64,000 bases of DNA from JANXSS01 sp040385645 (GCA_040385645.1 JAZKGZ010000003.1:62001-126000), one strand, 5' to 3'. Positions 15,768-25,661 are shown, counted from the first letter of the stretch. A program made the numbers and translations. The notes: a model not told the origin generated them from the sequence alone.

Positions 15768-17588
15768 TTAACGAACCGCTTCCGAAATATTATTCGCGAC
15801 TGAAGCTGGCGCTGCACTTGAATCGTTGCGAAGTTTTAAATGCTCGTATAGCAGATCACCGAGCACTTCGAGCTGCGCCGAAGTTTCAACGAAACCAAGA
15901 CCGCACGAAGCCTGGCCCTCACCGACAATGTTTTCCAACGCCATGCTCAGCTGATCCTGTGTTTTTATTTGGCCACGATCGATCATTTCGTAGATAGCGT
16001 GAAAAGTTACCAGTGCTGCCGATGGGCCGACAGTGTCTTTAGAAACAACGACCGGTTCGGCTTTGCGTGAAGCGTCGATTCGCGTGTTATTTGCAATGTG
16101 TCCGTTGAGCCGCCAATACGCCAAACGGATAGCGTCGCTTTTCAGTGCGTTATGGTCGGACGACACGCCGACTTGGGTCAATGGCACTTCAAATTTAACT
16201 TGACGAATCTTGTCTAGTACCGTCAACGAAAAACAGGCAAAGTCTTGCTCTACGACTTCCGGCTTTACCGATAAAATTTCATAATTTTCACCAAGCGCAT
16301 CGGATTGGCGAGACATTAATTGATTGATAATCGGGTTGATTGGACCGTCATGTGCTGAACTCTGAAAATTGGACTGTACGCATTGTGTATGGGTGTCTGG
16401 CGATACTATTTCATAGACGCCCTGCCGCTTTTCAAGGGAAGCGATGATTAATTTTACACAGGCATCATAATGAGCTGGCGATTGTCCGACGACATAGAGC
16501 GCTTCAGCAGCTTCAGTATCCGATTTGAGTGAGACCGCTTCGTTTGCTTTTAAATACGGCGTTTGAACTCTTGCACTCTCGGCCTCATCCGGTTTTTGCA
16601 AGGTCGCAGCATCAATATTAAATTTGACTTGATTGGCATAGATCGCATGACTTTGCCCGTTCATTTGCACTCTTACGCACGAATGCGCGACACACGGCAT
16701 GCTCGTTTCATAGCCAGCCACTGTCTTTTCTTTTAAATAAACAGGAGGATTACGCAGAAAACGATTTTTTAGCTTGGCCCATATAGAGGAGTCACGACTC
16801 GGTTTATGCAAAACATTAGATTCCTCAATCGTGGCAAGTGACTCAGCATTCGCTGCATTTTTTGCAGCTTCAGCCGCAGCTACCCGCTGCAATTTTTCGA
16901 CATCTGCTTTTAATTGCTCTTTCGTATAACGTCGGCTGCCGATCTCAGGCGTACCCCGGCTCCTCTGTAGCGCAGCGAATTCAGGAAGATGTACGCACGG
17001 CGCGCGATCCGGGACCTTCGATCTTTTCGGAATAGGACGCTTAGCGTTCGCCTCCGCCAGTTGCCGCTTGACGTTAGCTGCAGCCTCGATCGCCTTTGAA
17101 CGCTCCGCAGCCGTATCAGGATTTTGCGCGTCGACGTTATTAACATCAACATCTTGCTCTGGTAAAGCTGTGCCGGTCAGACTCGATGCCACTGGCGTAT
17201 GTTGAAATCCCAAATTTCTTGAGTTACAGCTAAGATTGATATTGGGCGCATTGCCGGCTGAATTTTCAGTGGCGACTTGTTCATCACTTTCGACGACGGA
17301 AGACGCAAAGCTTTGCGCGGGCTTTTCTTGGTTACCGAGATAATCATCGACACCGAACGATTGCAATATTGCCTGCAACGTCGGTCTTTCAGGTACCGCT
17401 TCTCTTGTTGCAGCAGTCCGGTCACGCTTGACGAACAACCCTTTTAATTGGCCGACGAATCCGGGTGTTGGAGCTGTAACGCTCTTCCTAGCTGTACCTG
17501 CCAAAGGGTTAGGCTGCACCGGCGAAAATCCATCTGGAATCGGTTTCGCATTTCGTTTAAAAAACGCAGGTTTGAAACTTGAACTCAT
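15768..17588 (-). CDS. Orphan protein with a degenerate protein-tyrosine-phosphatase-like domain
   Basis: A 606-residue protein with no signal peptide or membrane helix. Residues 1-290 are polar, Ala/Ser/Pro/Asn-rich and probably mostly disordered, with a Lys/Arg/Ala coiled-coil-like stretch. From about 300 on, blocks fall in the order of a classical PTP domain: YVVGQSPAHYDACVKLI (near 365) for the YxxTQGPLPxT block, EILSVKPEVVEQDFACFSL for the strand before the WPD loop, EPVVVSKDTVGPSA for the P-loop, and FVETSAQLEVLGDLLYEHL for the QTxxQ helix. In the P-loop the catalytic Cys aligns with Ser516 and the Arg with Pro522, and no WPD is seen, so catalysis is unlikely. ATG 17588 has GGAG 7 bases upstream. 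It looks like a secreted effector or pseudophosphatase; this is inference. Confidence 0.6.
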   Translation of the reverse strand: MSSSFKPAFFKRNAKPIPDGFSPVQPNPLAGTARKSVTAPTPGFVGQLKGLFVKRDRTAATREAVPERPTLQAILQSFGVDDYLGNQEKPAQSFASSVVESDEQVATENSAGNAPNINLSCNSRNLGFQHTPVASSLTGTALPEQDVDVNNVDAQNPDTAAERSKAIEAAANVKRQLAEANAKRPIPKRSKVPDRAPCVHLPEFAALQRSRGTPEIGSRRYTKEQLKADVEKLQRVAAAEAAKNAANAESLATIEESNVLHKPSRDSSIWAKLKNRFLRNPPVYLKEKTVAGYETSMPCVAHSCVRVQMNGQSHAIYANQVKFNIDAATLQKPDEAESARVQTPYLKANEAVSLKSDTEAAEALYVVGQSPAHYDACVKLIIASLEKRQGVYEIVSPDTHTQCVQSNFQSSAHDGPINPIINQLMSRQSDALGENYEILSVKPEVVEQDFACFSLTVLDKIRQVKFEVPLTQVGVSSDHNALKSDAIRLAYWRLNGHIANNTRIDASRKAEPVVVSKDTVGPSAALVTFHAIYEMIDRGQIKTQDQLSMALENIVGEGQASCGLGFVETSAQLEVLGDLLYEHLKLRNDSSAAPASVANNISEAVR

Positions 17589-17773
17589 ACGAACTCCGTC
17601 GAAATACAACCACGATTGAAAGATTTATTGAAACCCCGCCTTGGCTGTCAGTCGGAGTAAAACGCCAGCATGCCAAAAACTACGATATCTTTTTGACATG
17701 GTACGAAAAAACAGCCGAGAATTAACAAAAATTAGTTATAAAAATTTCAATTAATTTCAATTTGGAAATATCC

Positions 17774-19051
17774 CTAATCAGGTAACGCAGTGATTTGGTT
17801 GCTCCACTCGAACGCACACAATTGCATTTCGTTAAGTTCCTCAGGCGCAATCCCAAGCTTAGCTAAAATCGGACCTACCAAATCGCCTGCTTCATCGAGG
17901 CGTTCAATATATTCTGCCAACTGCAATAAATCACCAAAAAAACCGGTGCGGCTAGTCAGCGCCTCCTGCACATCGGCCGAAAGCGTAATCTGCTCGAGCA
18001 TCGATTCCATGGATTGCCCGAAAAGCGTATCCATGAGCGACATGATACCGACCGTGAAAGCCGTGTCGGAAACCGTGCGCTCGCCAGGTCGCAGCCGGGT
18101 TGCGATCAATTCCAGCAGTTTTCCACGGGTCGTCACCATCGCCAGCAGTGGCGACGCGGAAAGGCCATCCTTACCGGGTTGGGCATACAACAGTATCTGC
18201 AGCCAGCGCTGCAACTGCCTCCGGCCGAGGATCACCAACGCCTGTGCAAGCGAATCGACACGCTTAACGGTACCTACGCCGGCCGCATTGACCATCCTGA
18301 GCAATGTCAGGCCGATCGAGGCATCCTGTTTGATCATGGCCTCGATACGATCGTTGTCGGCGTCACTAGAGAGCAAACTAAGGAGTTGCACCAGTGTCAG
18401 CTGAGAGGATGCCAGCTTCTTGCCGCTCAATATGATCGGCCGGGCGAAATAATAACCCTGAAAGTAGCTGAAACCGAGTGCCATGCAGGCATTGAATTCG
18501 TCGATCGTTTCAACTTTTTCAGCAAGCAGCACCTTGCCTGCATTGGTGAACTGCGTACTCAACGCCTGCAGTTGCACCGCGGGCATACCAGTCACATCGA
18601 TCTTGATGATTTTTACGAAAGGAAAAAACGGTGCCAAGTGTTCGGAATGCGTTACGACATCGTCGAGCGCGAAGCGATAACCGGCTTGCGCCAGTTCTCC
18701 CACCCGGGCAATTAGTGCCGGGCTGGCGGTGACGGTTTCCAGAATCTCGAGCACGACTCTGTCTGCCGGAAAAAATTGCACGATGTCCGACATCAACACC
18801 GATTCATCCACATTGACGAATCCGACCGCCGTGCCGATCACAGTTTCCAGGCCAAGCGCAGCGGTGTGTTCGATCACGGCAGCAGTCGCCGCCAAATTAT
18901 CCACCACATTCGCCGGGCCAGCAGCGGCTTTGCGATACAACAGCTCATAGCCGACCAATGCCTGTTCGCGATTCAGGATCGGTTGCCGCGCAAGAAAAAA
19001 TTCGCGCACACGTGAATCGTTAGACAACGGGTCGATTTGTAAATCTGACAT
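17774..19051 (-). CDS. EAL-like/HDOD domain signalling protein
   Basis: A 425-residue protein of the YuxH type. It begins FFLARQPILNREQALVGYELLYR, the form the EAL fold takes in this group, with GYELL in place of an active EAL motif, and continues with FALDDVV and FSYFQGYYFARP. The second half is an HDOD domain (LLSSDADNDRIEAMIKQDASIGLTLLRMVN and the GRRQLQRWLQIL helix). Such proteins usually lack phosphodiesterase activity and act as regulators in cyclic-di-GMP, motility or attachment control. There is no clear ribosome site; a 6-bp GC hairpin ends 12 bases before the start codon. The phosphatase-like orphan lies downstream in the same direction after an AT-rich gap. Confidence 0.88.
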   Translation of the reverse strand: MSDLQIDPLSNDSRVREFFLARQPILNREQALVGYELLYRKAAAGPANVVDNLAATAAVIEHTAALGLETVIGTAVGFVNVDESVLMSDIVQFFPADRVVLEILETVTASPALIARVGELAQAGYRFALDDVVTHSEHLAPFFPFVKIIKIDVTGMPAVQLQALSTQFTNAGKVLLAEKVETIDEFNACMALGFSYFQGYYFARPIILSGKKLASSQLTLVQLLSLLSSDADNDRIEAMIKQDASIGLTLLRMVNAAGVGTVKRVDSLAQALVILGRRQLQRWLQILLYAQPGKDGLSASPLLAMVTTRGKLLELIATRLRPGERTVSDTAFTVGIMSLMDTLFGQSMESMLEQITLSADVQEALTSRTGFFGDLLQLAEYIERLDEAGDLVGPILAKLGIAPEELNEMQLCAFEWSNQITALPD

Positions 19052-19063
19052 GATTGCGCTAGT

Positions 19064-19081
19064 GCCGCGACGGCACGCGGC
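19064..19081 (-). promoter_or_regulatory. GC hairpin just upstream of the EAL/HDOD start codon
   Basis: Arms 19064-19069 and 19076-19081 are perfect 6-bp complements, all G and C, with a 6-base loop. The gap to the start codon is 12 bases and holds no Shine-Dalgarno match. It could limit translation; this is a guess from position only. Confidence 0.25.
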
Positions 19082-19234
19082 TTTAAGGTTGGTAATGGGT
19101 CAATAATCAGGTAACTACTTTACAGGCTCCTAGCACTTTGGCGAACGGTACTCTGCTCAACGAGTTGCGCAATATCCGTACAAAGGCTTTTTGTTGCCGG
19201 AATCAGACACGCTTCATTTCAGATGCGCTCGGCT

Positions 19235-20152
19235 TCAAACGCGCCTGGTACCGGTGTACGGTGCCAGCGTAGTTCCGCTATCGACCGTAAAACCGGCACC
19301 TGTATCCCGCCCAAGTGCATCCGCTAAAAAAGGCATGATTGCGCGAAGCATCGGCTCGAGCGTATAAGGCGGATTCAAAATAAACATGCCACTGCTGTGC
19401 AGCCCGAATCCGTCTGGAGCGGGCGCAGCGATAGTCAATGTCACATCGACCCAGCCATTTGCCGTGAGGCGCTTCAATTTATCCGGCAATTGCCGCGATT
19501 CCATGCGTTGCAGCATTGGATACCAGACCGCATATGTTCCAGTGGCAAAGCGTACCAGCGCATCCTGGAGTGCATCTTTTACCCGCTTGTAATCGCCCTT
19601 GTCTTCATAAGACGGATCGAGCAGCACCAGTGCACGACGCGAGGGCGGCGGCAACAGTGCTTTCAAGCCTAGAAAACCGTCCGCTTTCTTGATCATCACC
19701 CGCGTGCCGCGAACGGTGGCACGTTCGCCCTGGGCAGCTGCATGCGCATCGACCTTGCGAAAGTTATCCTGCAAAATCCGACTTTCATTTGGATGCAATT
19801 CAAACAACCGCAAGCGATCCTGCTCGCGCATGGTCTGGTCGGCAATGTAAGGCGAACCAGGGTAGTGACGCATTTTGCCGCTGGGGTTCATGGATTTAAT
19901 CAACGCCACATAATCGGCCAGCGGGCCTGGAAGGTCCTTCCGGTCCCACAACTTGCCGATGCCGGTATCGAATTCGGCATTTTTTGTTGCAAACGCACTG
20001 TCTAGGGCATAAGTGCCTGCGCCCGCATGCGTATCGATATACATGCACGGCGCTTCTTTTTGGCATAGATAGGAAAGCAACTGCATCAACACTACATGCT
20101 TCAATACATCCGCATGGTTTCCCGCATGAAATGCATGGCGATAACTAAACAT
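19235..20152 (-). CDS. rlmJ: 23S rRNA (adenine-2030-N6)-methyltransferase RlmJ
   Basis: A 305-residue SAM-dependent methyltransferase that modifies A2030 of 23S rRNA. The N-terminus MFSYRHAFHAGNHADVLKHV is the RlmJ signature, followed by the SAM-binding YIDTHAGAGTYAL block and the catalytic LLDPSYEDKGDY, the DPxY motif of N6-adenine methylases. Helical insert regions have normal length. It is a single gene with 183 bases to the EAL/HDOD gene downstream. The name rests on strong motif matches. Confidence 0.95.
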   Translation of the reverse strand: MFSYRHAFHAGNHADVLKHVVLMQLLSYLCQKEAPCMYIDTHAGAGTYALDSAFATKNAEFDTGIGKLWDRKDLPGPLADYVALIKSMNPSGKMRHYPGSPYIADQTMREQDRLRLFELHPNESRILQDNFRKVDAHAAAQGERATVRGTRVMIKKADGFLGLKALLPPPSRRALVLLDPSYEDKGDYKRVKDALQDALVRFATGTYAVWYPMLQRMESRQLPDKLKRLTANGWVDVTLTIAAPAPDGFGLHSSGMFILNPPYTLEPMLRAIMPFLADALGRDTGAGFTVDSGTTLAPYTGTRRV

Positions 20153-20300
20153 GAACGATCGATCTGGTGAGGGTACGTCGGAGTGGGCGGCAGCATCTGA
20201 TTAGCATGCAGCCGCCGCATTCTAACAAGTTCCTCCGGCTATTTAGGCTGCAAATCGTCCCGCGCTTCGCCCCTGGGCAGAATCCGCCAAATCTTTCTAT

Positions 20301-21596
20301 TCAGCCGATCTTGCGATCGAAGAATTGTTCATCTTCGGTCGAACCGTGCAGTGCCGTGGTCGACGATTGTCCTTGCTGGATGGTTTGCGTTACGGCGTCG
20401 AAATAACCCGTACCCACTTCCCGTTGATGCTTCACCGCCGTGAAGCCTTTTTCGGCTGCGGCAAATTCGGCCTCCTGCATTTCGACGAAGGCACTCATGT
20501 GATTGCGGGCATAACCGTGCGCCAGATTGAACATCGAGTAATTCAGCGAATGGAAGCCGGCCAACGTGATGAACTGAAATTTGTAACCCATTGCGCCAAG
20601 TTCACGTTGAAATTTCGCAATCGTTGCATCGTCGAGATTCTTTTTCCAATTAAACGAAGGCGAGCAATTGTAGGCTAGCATTTTTCCTGGAAACTTCGCA
20701 TGGACTGCTTCGGCAAAATGTCGGGCGAAGTCGAGATCGGGCTTGCCTGTTTCACACCAGACGAGGTCGGCCACTTCGGCATAGGCCAGCGCCCGCGCGA
20801 CTGACTGATCAAAACCGGGACGTACCCGGTAGAAGCCCTCGACGGTACGTTCGCCGGTACAGAAAGGCTGGTCGATCGGGTCGATGTCCGAGGTCAGCAG
20901 ATCGGCTGCTTCTGCATCCGTCCTGGCGATCACCAATGTCGGCGTTCCCATGACATCGGCGGCAAGCCGCGCAGCCATCAATTTTTCAACTGCTTCACGC
21001 GTCGGCACCAAAACCTTGCCACCCATATGGCCGCATTTCTTCACAGCCGCCAGCTGGTCTTCAAAATGCACGCCCGATGCACCGGCGTCGATCATCGCTT
21101 TCATCAACTCGTAGGCGTTGAGCACGCCGCCAAAACCGGCTTCTGCATCGGCAATGATCGGCGCGAAAAAATCGATGTCGTTTTTGCCTTCCGACCATTG
21201 AATCTGGTCAGCCCGTTGAAAGGTGTTGTTGATGCGCCGAACCACCGCCGGTACGGAATTGACCGGATACAGTGATTGATCCGGGTACATCTCTCCGGCG
21301 CTATTGGCGTCACCAGCTACTTGCCAGCCGGATAGATAAATGGCTTTCAAACCGGCTTTGACTTGCTGCATGGCTTGGTTGCCGGTCAGCGCGCCGAGTG
21401 TATTGACGAATGGCTCGGTTTTCAGCAAACCCCAGAGTTTTTCAGCGCCGCGTTTGGCAAGCGTGTGCTCGATGGCTAGAGAACCACGTAGGCGCACCAC
21501 GTCTTCTGCCGAATAACTGCGCTTGATGCCAGCCCAACGTGGGTTTTCTGCCCAATCCCGCGCTAGGGTTTTTGCCTGTTCGTCCCGAGTCACCAT
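20301..21596 (-). CDS. aceA: Isocitrate lyase
   Basis: A 431-residue glyoxylate-shunt enzyme that cleaves isocitrate to glyoxylate and succinate, allowing growth on acetate or fatty acids. The active-site loop KKCGHMGGKVLVPT carries the catalytic Cys. Other family blocks are GWQVAGDANSAGEMYPDQSLYP, FAPIIADAEAGFGG (metal site) and AYNCSPSFNWKKNL. Length is that of the short bacterial form. No malate synthase gene is in the window. An AT-rich 211-base gap upstream, shared with the end of clpB, probably holds the promoter. Confidence 0.98.
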   Translation of the reverse strand: MVTRDEQAKTLARDWAENPRWAGIKRSYSAEDVVRLRGSLAIEHTLAKRGAEKLWGLLKTEPFVNTLGALTGNQAMQQVKAGLKAIYLSGWQVAGDANSAGEMYPDQSLYPVNSVPAVVRRINNTFQRADQIQWSEGKNDIDFFAPIIADAEAGFGGVLNAYELMKAMIDAGASGVHFEDQLAAVKKCGHMGGKVLVPTREAVEKLMAARLAADVMGTPTLVIARTDAEAADLLTSDIDPIDQPFCTGERTVEGFYRVRPGFDQSVARALAYAEVADLVWCETGKPDLDFARHFAEAVHAKFPGKMLAYNCSPSFNWKKNLDDATIAKFQRELGAMGYKFQFITLAGFHSLNYSMFNLAHGYARNHMSAFVEMQEAEFAAAEKGFTAVKHQREVGTGYFDAVTQTIQQGQSSTTALHGSTEDEQFFDRKIG

Positions 21597-21807
21597 TTGC
21601 CGCTCCTTTTATGAAGTATTTCATCGTGCAGATGAAAAGATCATAGACGTTATTTTGCATCGCGGCAATTTTAAATCACAAGCCAATGTGATATTTAAAT
21701 CAATATATTCATGGTCTTAGAAAAATTCCTTAAGAAAATTAAATTAAATTCATCTTATCGGCTAATAGGATTGCCGCGGCGCACCATCTTCGATGCGCCA
21801 CAATTTA

Positions 21808-24417
21808 TCAGTTTGCCGGTTCGCTTTTAAAATCGAGCGCGCCGTCCAATACACCAACCGATATGTGTGTTTTCGGTCCAAAACGCCCTTGCAGCAGCAT
21901 CTTCGACAACGGGTTTTCGATCTGCTGCTGAATCGCGCGTTTCAAGGGCCGCGCGCCGTACACCGGATCGAAACCGCTATCGGCGATTTTTTGGAGCGCG
22001 GCATCCGTGAGCGACAGGCTGATATCCATCTTGTTCAATCGTTGCTCCAGCACGGCCAACTGAATTTTTGCAATGGCACCGATGTTCTTTTCATCGAGCG
22101 CATGGAACACGACGATCTCATCGATACGATTGATAAATTCGGGTCGAAAATGCGCCCTGACTTCGCCCATCACCGCCAGCTTCACGACCGCCGGGTCGCT
22201 TTCCTCCATAGCTTGTATCTTGTGCGAACCGAGGTTCGAGGTCATGACGATGACGGTGTTTTTGAAGTCGACCGTACGCCCCTGCCCGTCCGTCATACGA
22301 CCGTCGTCTAACACTTGTAGTAAGACGTTGAATACATCCGGATGCGCTTTTTCGATTTCGTCGAGCAAGATCACACAATAAGGTTTGCGTCGTACCGCCT
22401 CAGTCAAGTAGCCACCTTCTTCGTACCCCACGTAGCCTGGCGGGGCACCGATCAATCTTGCCACCGAATGCTTTTCCATAAATTCGCTCATGTCGATGCG
22501 AATCATCATTTCTTCTGTATCGAACAGGAACGATGCAAGCGCCTTGCATAATTCTGTTTTGCCGACACCCGTAGGGCCTAAAAACATGAACGAGCCATAA
22601 GGGCGATTCGGATCGCCCAGACCGGCACGCGAGCGTCGGATCGCGTCCGATACTGCGACGATGGCTTCATGCTGACCAATCACTCGGCCATGTAGGTGGT
22701 CTTCCATATGAATCAATTTCTCGCGCTCGCCTTGAAGCATCTTCGAAACCGGGATACCGGTCGCACGCGACACTACTTCGGCAATTTCCTCGACACCCAC
22801 CTGCGTTCGAATCAACTTCGGTTTGCGCGGTGTGGCATCCTCGGCACCGTCAGCATCGGCCTGCGCATTTGCCTGTGCCAACCGCGCTTCAAGTTCAGGC
22901 AAACGACCGTACTGTAGTTCCGAGACCCGCTGCCAATCACTTTTACGGGTCGCCTCTTCCATTTGCAAGCGCACACGCTCGATCTCTTCCTTGACGTGCT
23001 GGCTGCCTTGCGCAGCCGATTTTTCACTTTTCCAGATTTCTTCCAGGTCCGAATACTGCAGCGACAACCGGTCGATCTCCTCCTCGATCAATCCCAGGCG
23101 CTTCTGCGACGCTTCATCTTTTTCACGTTTGATGGCTTCCCGCTCGATCTTCAACTGAATCAAACGTCGTTCCAGACGGTCCATCACTTCCGGCTTGGAA
23201 TCCATTTCGATTTTGATTTTCGACGCCGCCTCGTCGATCAGATCGATCGCCTTGTCAGGCAAAAATCGATCGGTGATGTAGCGATGCGACAGTTCTGCCG
23301 CTGCGACAATTGCCGGATCGGTAATCTCCACGCCATGATGTAGTTCATATTTTTCTTGCAAACCACGCAAGATGGCGATCGTTGCCTCGACGCTGGGTTC
23401 GTCGACGATAATTTTTTGAAACCGGCGTTCGAGGGCCGCATCTTTTTCGATGTATTTGCGATATTCATCCAGCGTCGTGGCACCGACGCAATGTAATTCG
23501 CCACGCGCCAGCGCCGGCTTGAGCATGTTGCCGGCATCCATCGCACCCTCGGCTTTACCGGCACCAACCATGGTATGCATTTCGTCGATGAACACGATAT
23601 TTTGCCCCGCATCCTGGGACAATTCCTTGAGTACCGACTTGAGCCGCTCTTCGAATTCGCCACGGTATTTCGCACCGGCCAAAAGCGCCGCCATATCGAG
23701 CGATAAAACCCGCTTCGATTTCAGGCTTTCAGGAACCTCGCCATTGACGATACGTTGTGCCAATCCCTCGACAATTGCCGTCTTGCCCACGCCCGGCTCG
23801 CCAATCAGCACCGGATTATTCTTCGTGCGACGCTGCAGCACCTGTATGGCGCGACGAATTTCATCGTCCCGCCCGATTACGGGATCGAGCTTGCCGGAGC
23901 GTGCGCGCTCGGTCAGATCCAACGTATATTTTTTTAACGCTTCACGCTGACCTTCGGCATCTGAAGACTCGACGACAGAGCCGCCGCGCACCGCCTGAAT
24001 CGCCGCCTCGAGCGCGGTGCGCGTAAGGCCATTTTCCCGAGCCAGACGACCGGCCTGGGATTTATCGTCCGTCAAGCCCAGCAACACCATCTCACTCGAC
24101 AAAAACTGGTCGCCGCGCTTCTGGGCCTCACGGTCGGCAAGATTAAGCAATGCCGATAATTCCCGCCCGATCTGTACTTCCCCACCATTACCGGTCACCT
24201 TGGGCAAATTCCCCAGCCCGGCTTTCACACCACTGGTCAAGCCAGTAATGTTGGCACCCACACGTTGCAAGAGCGATCGGGTGCTGCTATCGTCTTGATT
24301 AAGCATTGCCTGCAGCAAATGTAGAGGATCGATGTATTGGTTATCGTTACCAACCGCAAGACTTTGCGCGTCGGACAGCGCTTCCTGCAGCTTGGTAGTG
24401 AATTTATCGATTCGCAT
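21808..24417 (-). CDS. clpB: ATP-dependent disaggregase ClpB
   Basis: A complete 869-residue Hsp100 chaperone that, with DnaK, extracts proteins from aggregates. In order: two N-terminal Clp repeats (MRIDKFTTKLQEALSDAQSL), AAA1 with GEPGVGKTA and the FIDEMHTMVGAG Walker B, a coiled-coil middle domain of about 120 residues (roughly 410-530), and AAA2 with GPTGVGKTELCKAL and ILLDEIEKAHPDVFN. The middle domain separates ClpB from ClpA and ClpC. The N-terminus overlaps nothing essential, and the gene is divergent from a conserved small gene at 24536. Confidence 0.98.
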   Translation of the reverse strand: MRIDKFTTKLQEALSDAQSLAVGNDNQYIDPLHLLQAMLNQDDSSTRSLLQRVGANITGLTSGVKAGLGNLPKVTGNGGEVQIGRELSALLNLADREAQKRGDQFLSSEMVLLGLTDDKSQAGRLARENGLTRTALEAAIQAVRGGSVVESSDAEGQREALKKYTLDLTERARSGKLDPVIGRDDEIRRAIQVLQRRTKNNPVLIGEPGVGKTAIVEGLAQRIVNGEVPESLKSKRVLSLDMAALLAGAKYRGEFEERLKSVLKELSQDAGQNIVFIDEMHTMVGAGKAEGAMDAGNMLKPALARGELHCVGATTLDEYRKYIEKDAALERRFQKIIVDEPSVEATIAILRGLQEKYELHHGVEITDPAIVAAAELSHRYITDRFLPDKAIDLIDEAASKIKIEMDSKPEVMDRLERRLIQLKIEREAIKREKDEASQKRLGLIEEEIDRLSLQYSDLEEIWKSEKSAAQGSQHVKEEIERVRLQMEEATRKSDWQRVSELQYGRLPELEARLAQANAQADADGAEDATPRKPKLIRTQVGVEEIAEVVSRATGIPVSKMLQGEREKLIHMEDHLHGRVIGQHEAIVAVSDAIRRSRAGLGDPNRPYGSFMFLGPTGVGKTELCKALASFLFDTEEMMIRIDMSEFMEKHSVARLIGAPPGYVGYEEGGYLTEAVRRKPYCVILLDEIEKAHPDVFNVLLQVLDDGRMTDGQGRTVDFKNTVIVMTSNLGSHKIQAMEESDPAVVKLAVMGEVRAHFRPEFINRIDEIVVFHALDEKNIGAIAKIQLAVLEQRLNKMDISLSLTDAALQKIADSGFDPVYGARPLKRAIQQQIENPLSKMLLQGRFGPKTHISVGVLDGALDFKSEPAN

Positions 24418-24535
24418 AATGTTCTCCGCTAATAATGAGGACCAACCCGAAGGTCCGTTTCTGACAGTACAGATTGGGCTCCATCACTTCTTTTCAAGTA
24501 AGGACGCTGTGAAACACGCAGCGCAACTGCACATC

Positions 24536-25120
24536 ATGGAACTAATCAACCTGCAATTTTCATACGACGATGTCGAAGACCGCCTGCTGCTGCGCATTGC
24601 AGCTTCAGAAAACGACAGCGCGCACGAGTTGCGCGCCTGGCTTACCCGACGTTTCATTACGAGTTTCTGGGGTGCGCTGCAACGTGCATTGGCCGTTCAA
24701 ATGACGCTGGTGCACCCGGGCGCAGCGCACGCCAGCGCCGAACTCATCGACATGGCGCACCAGTCGGCAATCGATACCCTAGCCCTGAACGGAGCCTTCG
24801 GCGAGCGTTTTCGTAGCGATCTTCCACCGCATTCGGCGCTGGCTGCACCTTTCCTGGTCGTGGAAGCGAAATTCCATATCGTTGCCAAGGAACCGATGCG
24901 GATCAATTTTTTGCCAAGCGAAGGAGCCGGAATCGAAATCGCCTTCGACGATACCGAATTACACGGTTTTTGCTCGCTGTTATTGCAAAGCATACAAGCC
25001 TCGCAGTGGGATTTGCCGTTGCAACTCGATAGTGCCTGGGAGGAAGGAAAAGTGGAGGATGGCGGTGTGGAAACGGGGTTCGATGCACCGGTTGCGGGCA
25101 CATCGAGGTTGCTGAATTAA
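24536..25120 (+). CDS. Conserved protein of unknown function
   Basis: A 194-residue soluble protein starting MELINLQFSYDDVEDRLLLRI. I recognise it only as a type seen beside housekeeping genes in betaproteobacteria. The visible features are a beta-rich N-terminus followed by AHELRAWLTRRFITSFWGAL and, later, strands with a VEAKFHIV and INFLPSEGAGIEIAFDDTEL pattern. There is no signal peptide or membrane segment. ATG 24536 is preferred because the frame upstream runs back into the clpB start region on the other strand. Divergent from clpB with 118 bases between. No function can be given. Confidence 0.75.
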   Translation: MELINLQFSYDDVEDRLLLRIAASENDSAHELRAWLTRRFITSFWGALQRALAVQMTLVHPGAAHASAELIDMAHQSAIDTLALNGAFGERFRSDLPPHSALAAPFLVVEAKFHIVAKEPMRINFLPSEGAGIEIAFDDTELHGFCSLLLQSIQASQWDLPLQLDSAWEEGKVEDGGVETGFDAPVAGTSRLLN

Positions 25121-25166
25121 ACTAATTAAATAATTGTAATACTTATACGCCGCATCGGACTACGAA

Positions 25167-25661
25167 TCAAAGATCGTGTGAAGCGGCATGCCACTTGGCA
25201 AGTGCAGCATCATCCGTCGAGCGTGCATCGACCCAGCGTGCCCCGTCCGGCGTCTGTTCCTTTTTCCAAAACGGCGCCTGGGTTTTCAGATAATCCATGA
25301 TGAATTCGCAAGCCGCGAACGCTTCACCGCGATGCGCTGAAGCGACTGCTACCAGAACGATCTGGTCCCGCGGCTGCAGAGTGCCGACACGATGAACGAC
25401 AAGTGTTGCAGTCAGTGGCCATCTCGCGTTCGCCTGGGCGACGATCGCCTGAATCGACCGTTCGGTCATACCGGGATAATGCTCCAGAGTCATGGCGCTG
25501 ACTCGCGTGCCCTCGTTCATCTCGCGCACCGTACCCACGAATGCTACTACCGCGCCGACCTGTGGCTGCGATACGCGCAATCGGGCGACTTCGGTGCTCA
25601 GATCAAAATCATCCTCACCGATGCGGATCGTTGTTGCAGCTACCTCAGCCACGTTAGCCAC
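25167..25661 (-). CDS. moaE: Molybdopterin synthase catalytic subunit MoaE
   Basis: A 164-residue large subunit of molybdopterin synthase, which inserts sulfur from the MoaD thiocarboxylate into precursor Z. Typical blocks: GAVVAFVGTVREMNEG, LEHYPGMTERSI, VVHRVGTLQPRDQIVLVAVA, HRGEAFAACEFIMDYLK and PFWKKE with the active-site Lys. The start overlaps the end of moaD by 8 bases, so the subunits are translationally coupled. It is last in the series moeA-moaD-moaE. Confidence 0.97.
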   Translation of the reverse strand: MANVAEVAATTIRIGEDDFDLSTEVARLRVSQPQVGAVVAFVGTVREMNEGTRVSAMTLEHYPGMTERSIQAIVAQANARWPLTATLVVHRVGTLQPRDQIVLVAVASAHRGEAFAACEFIMDYLKTQAPFWKKEQTPDGARWVDARSTDDAALAKWHAASHDL

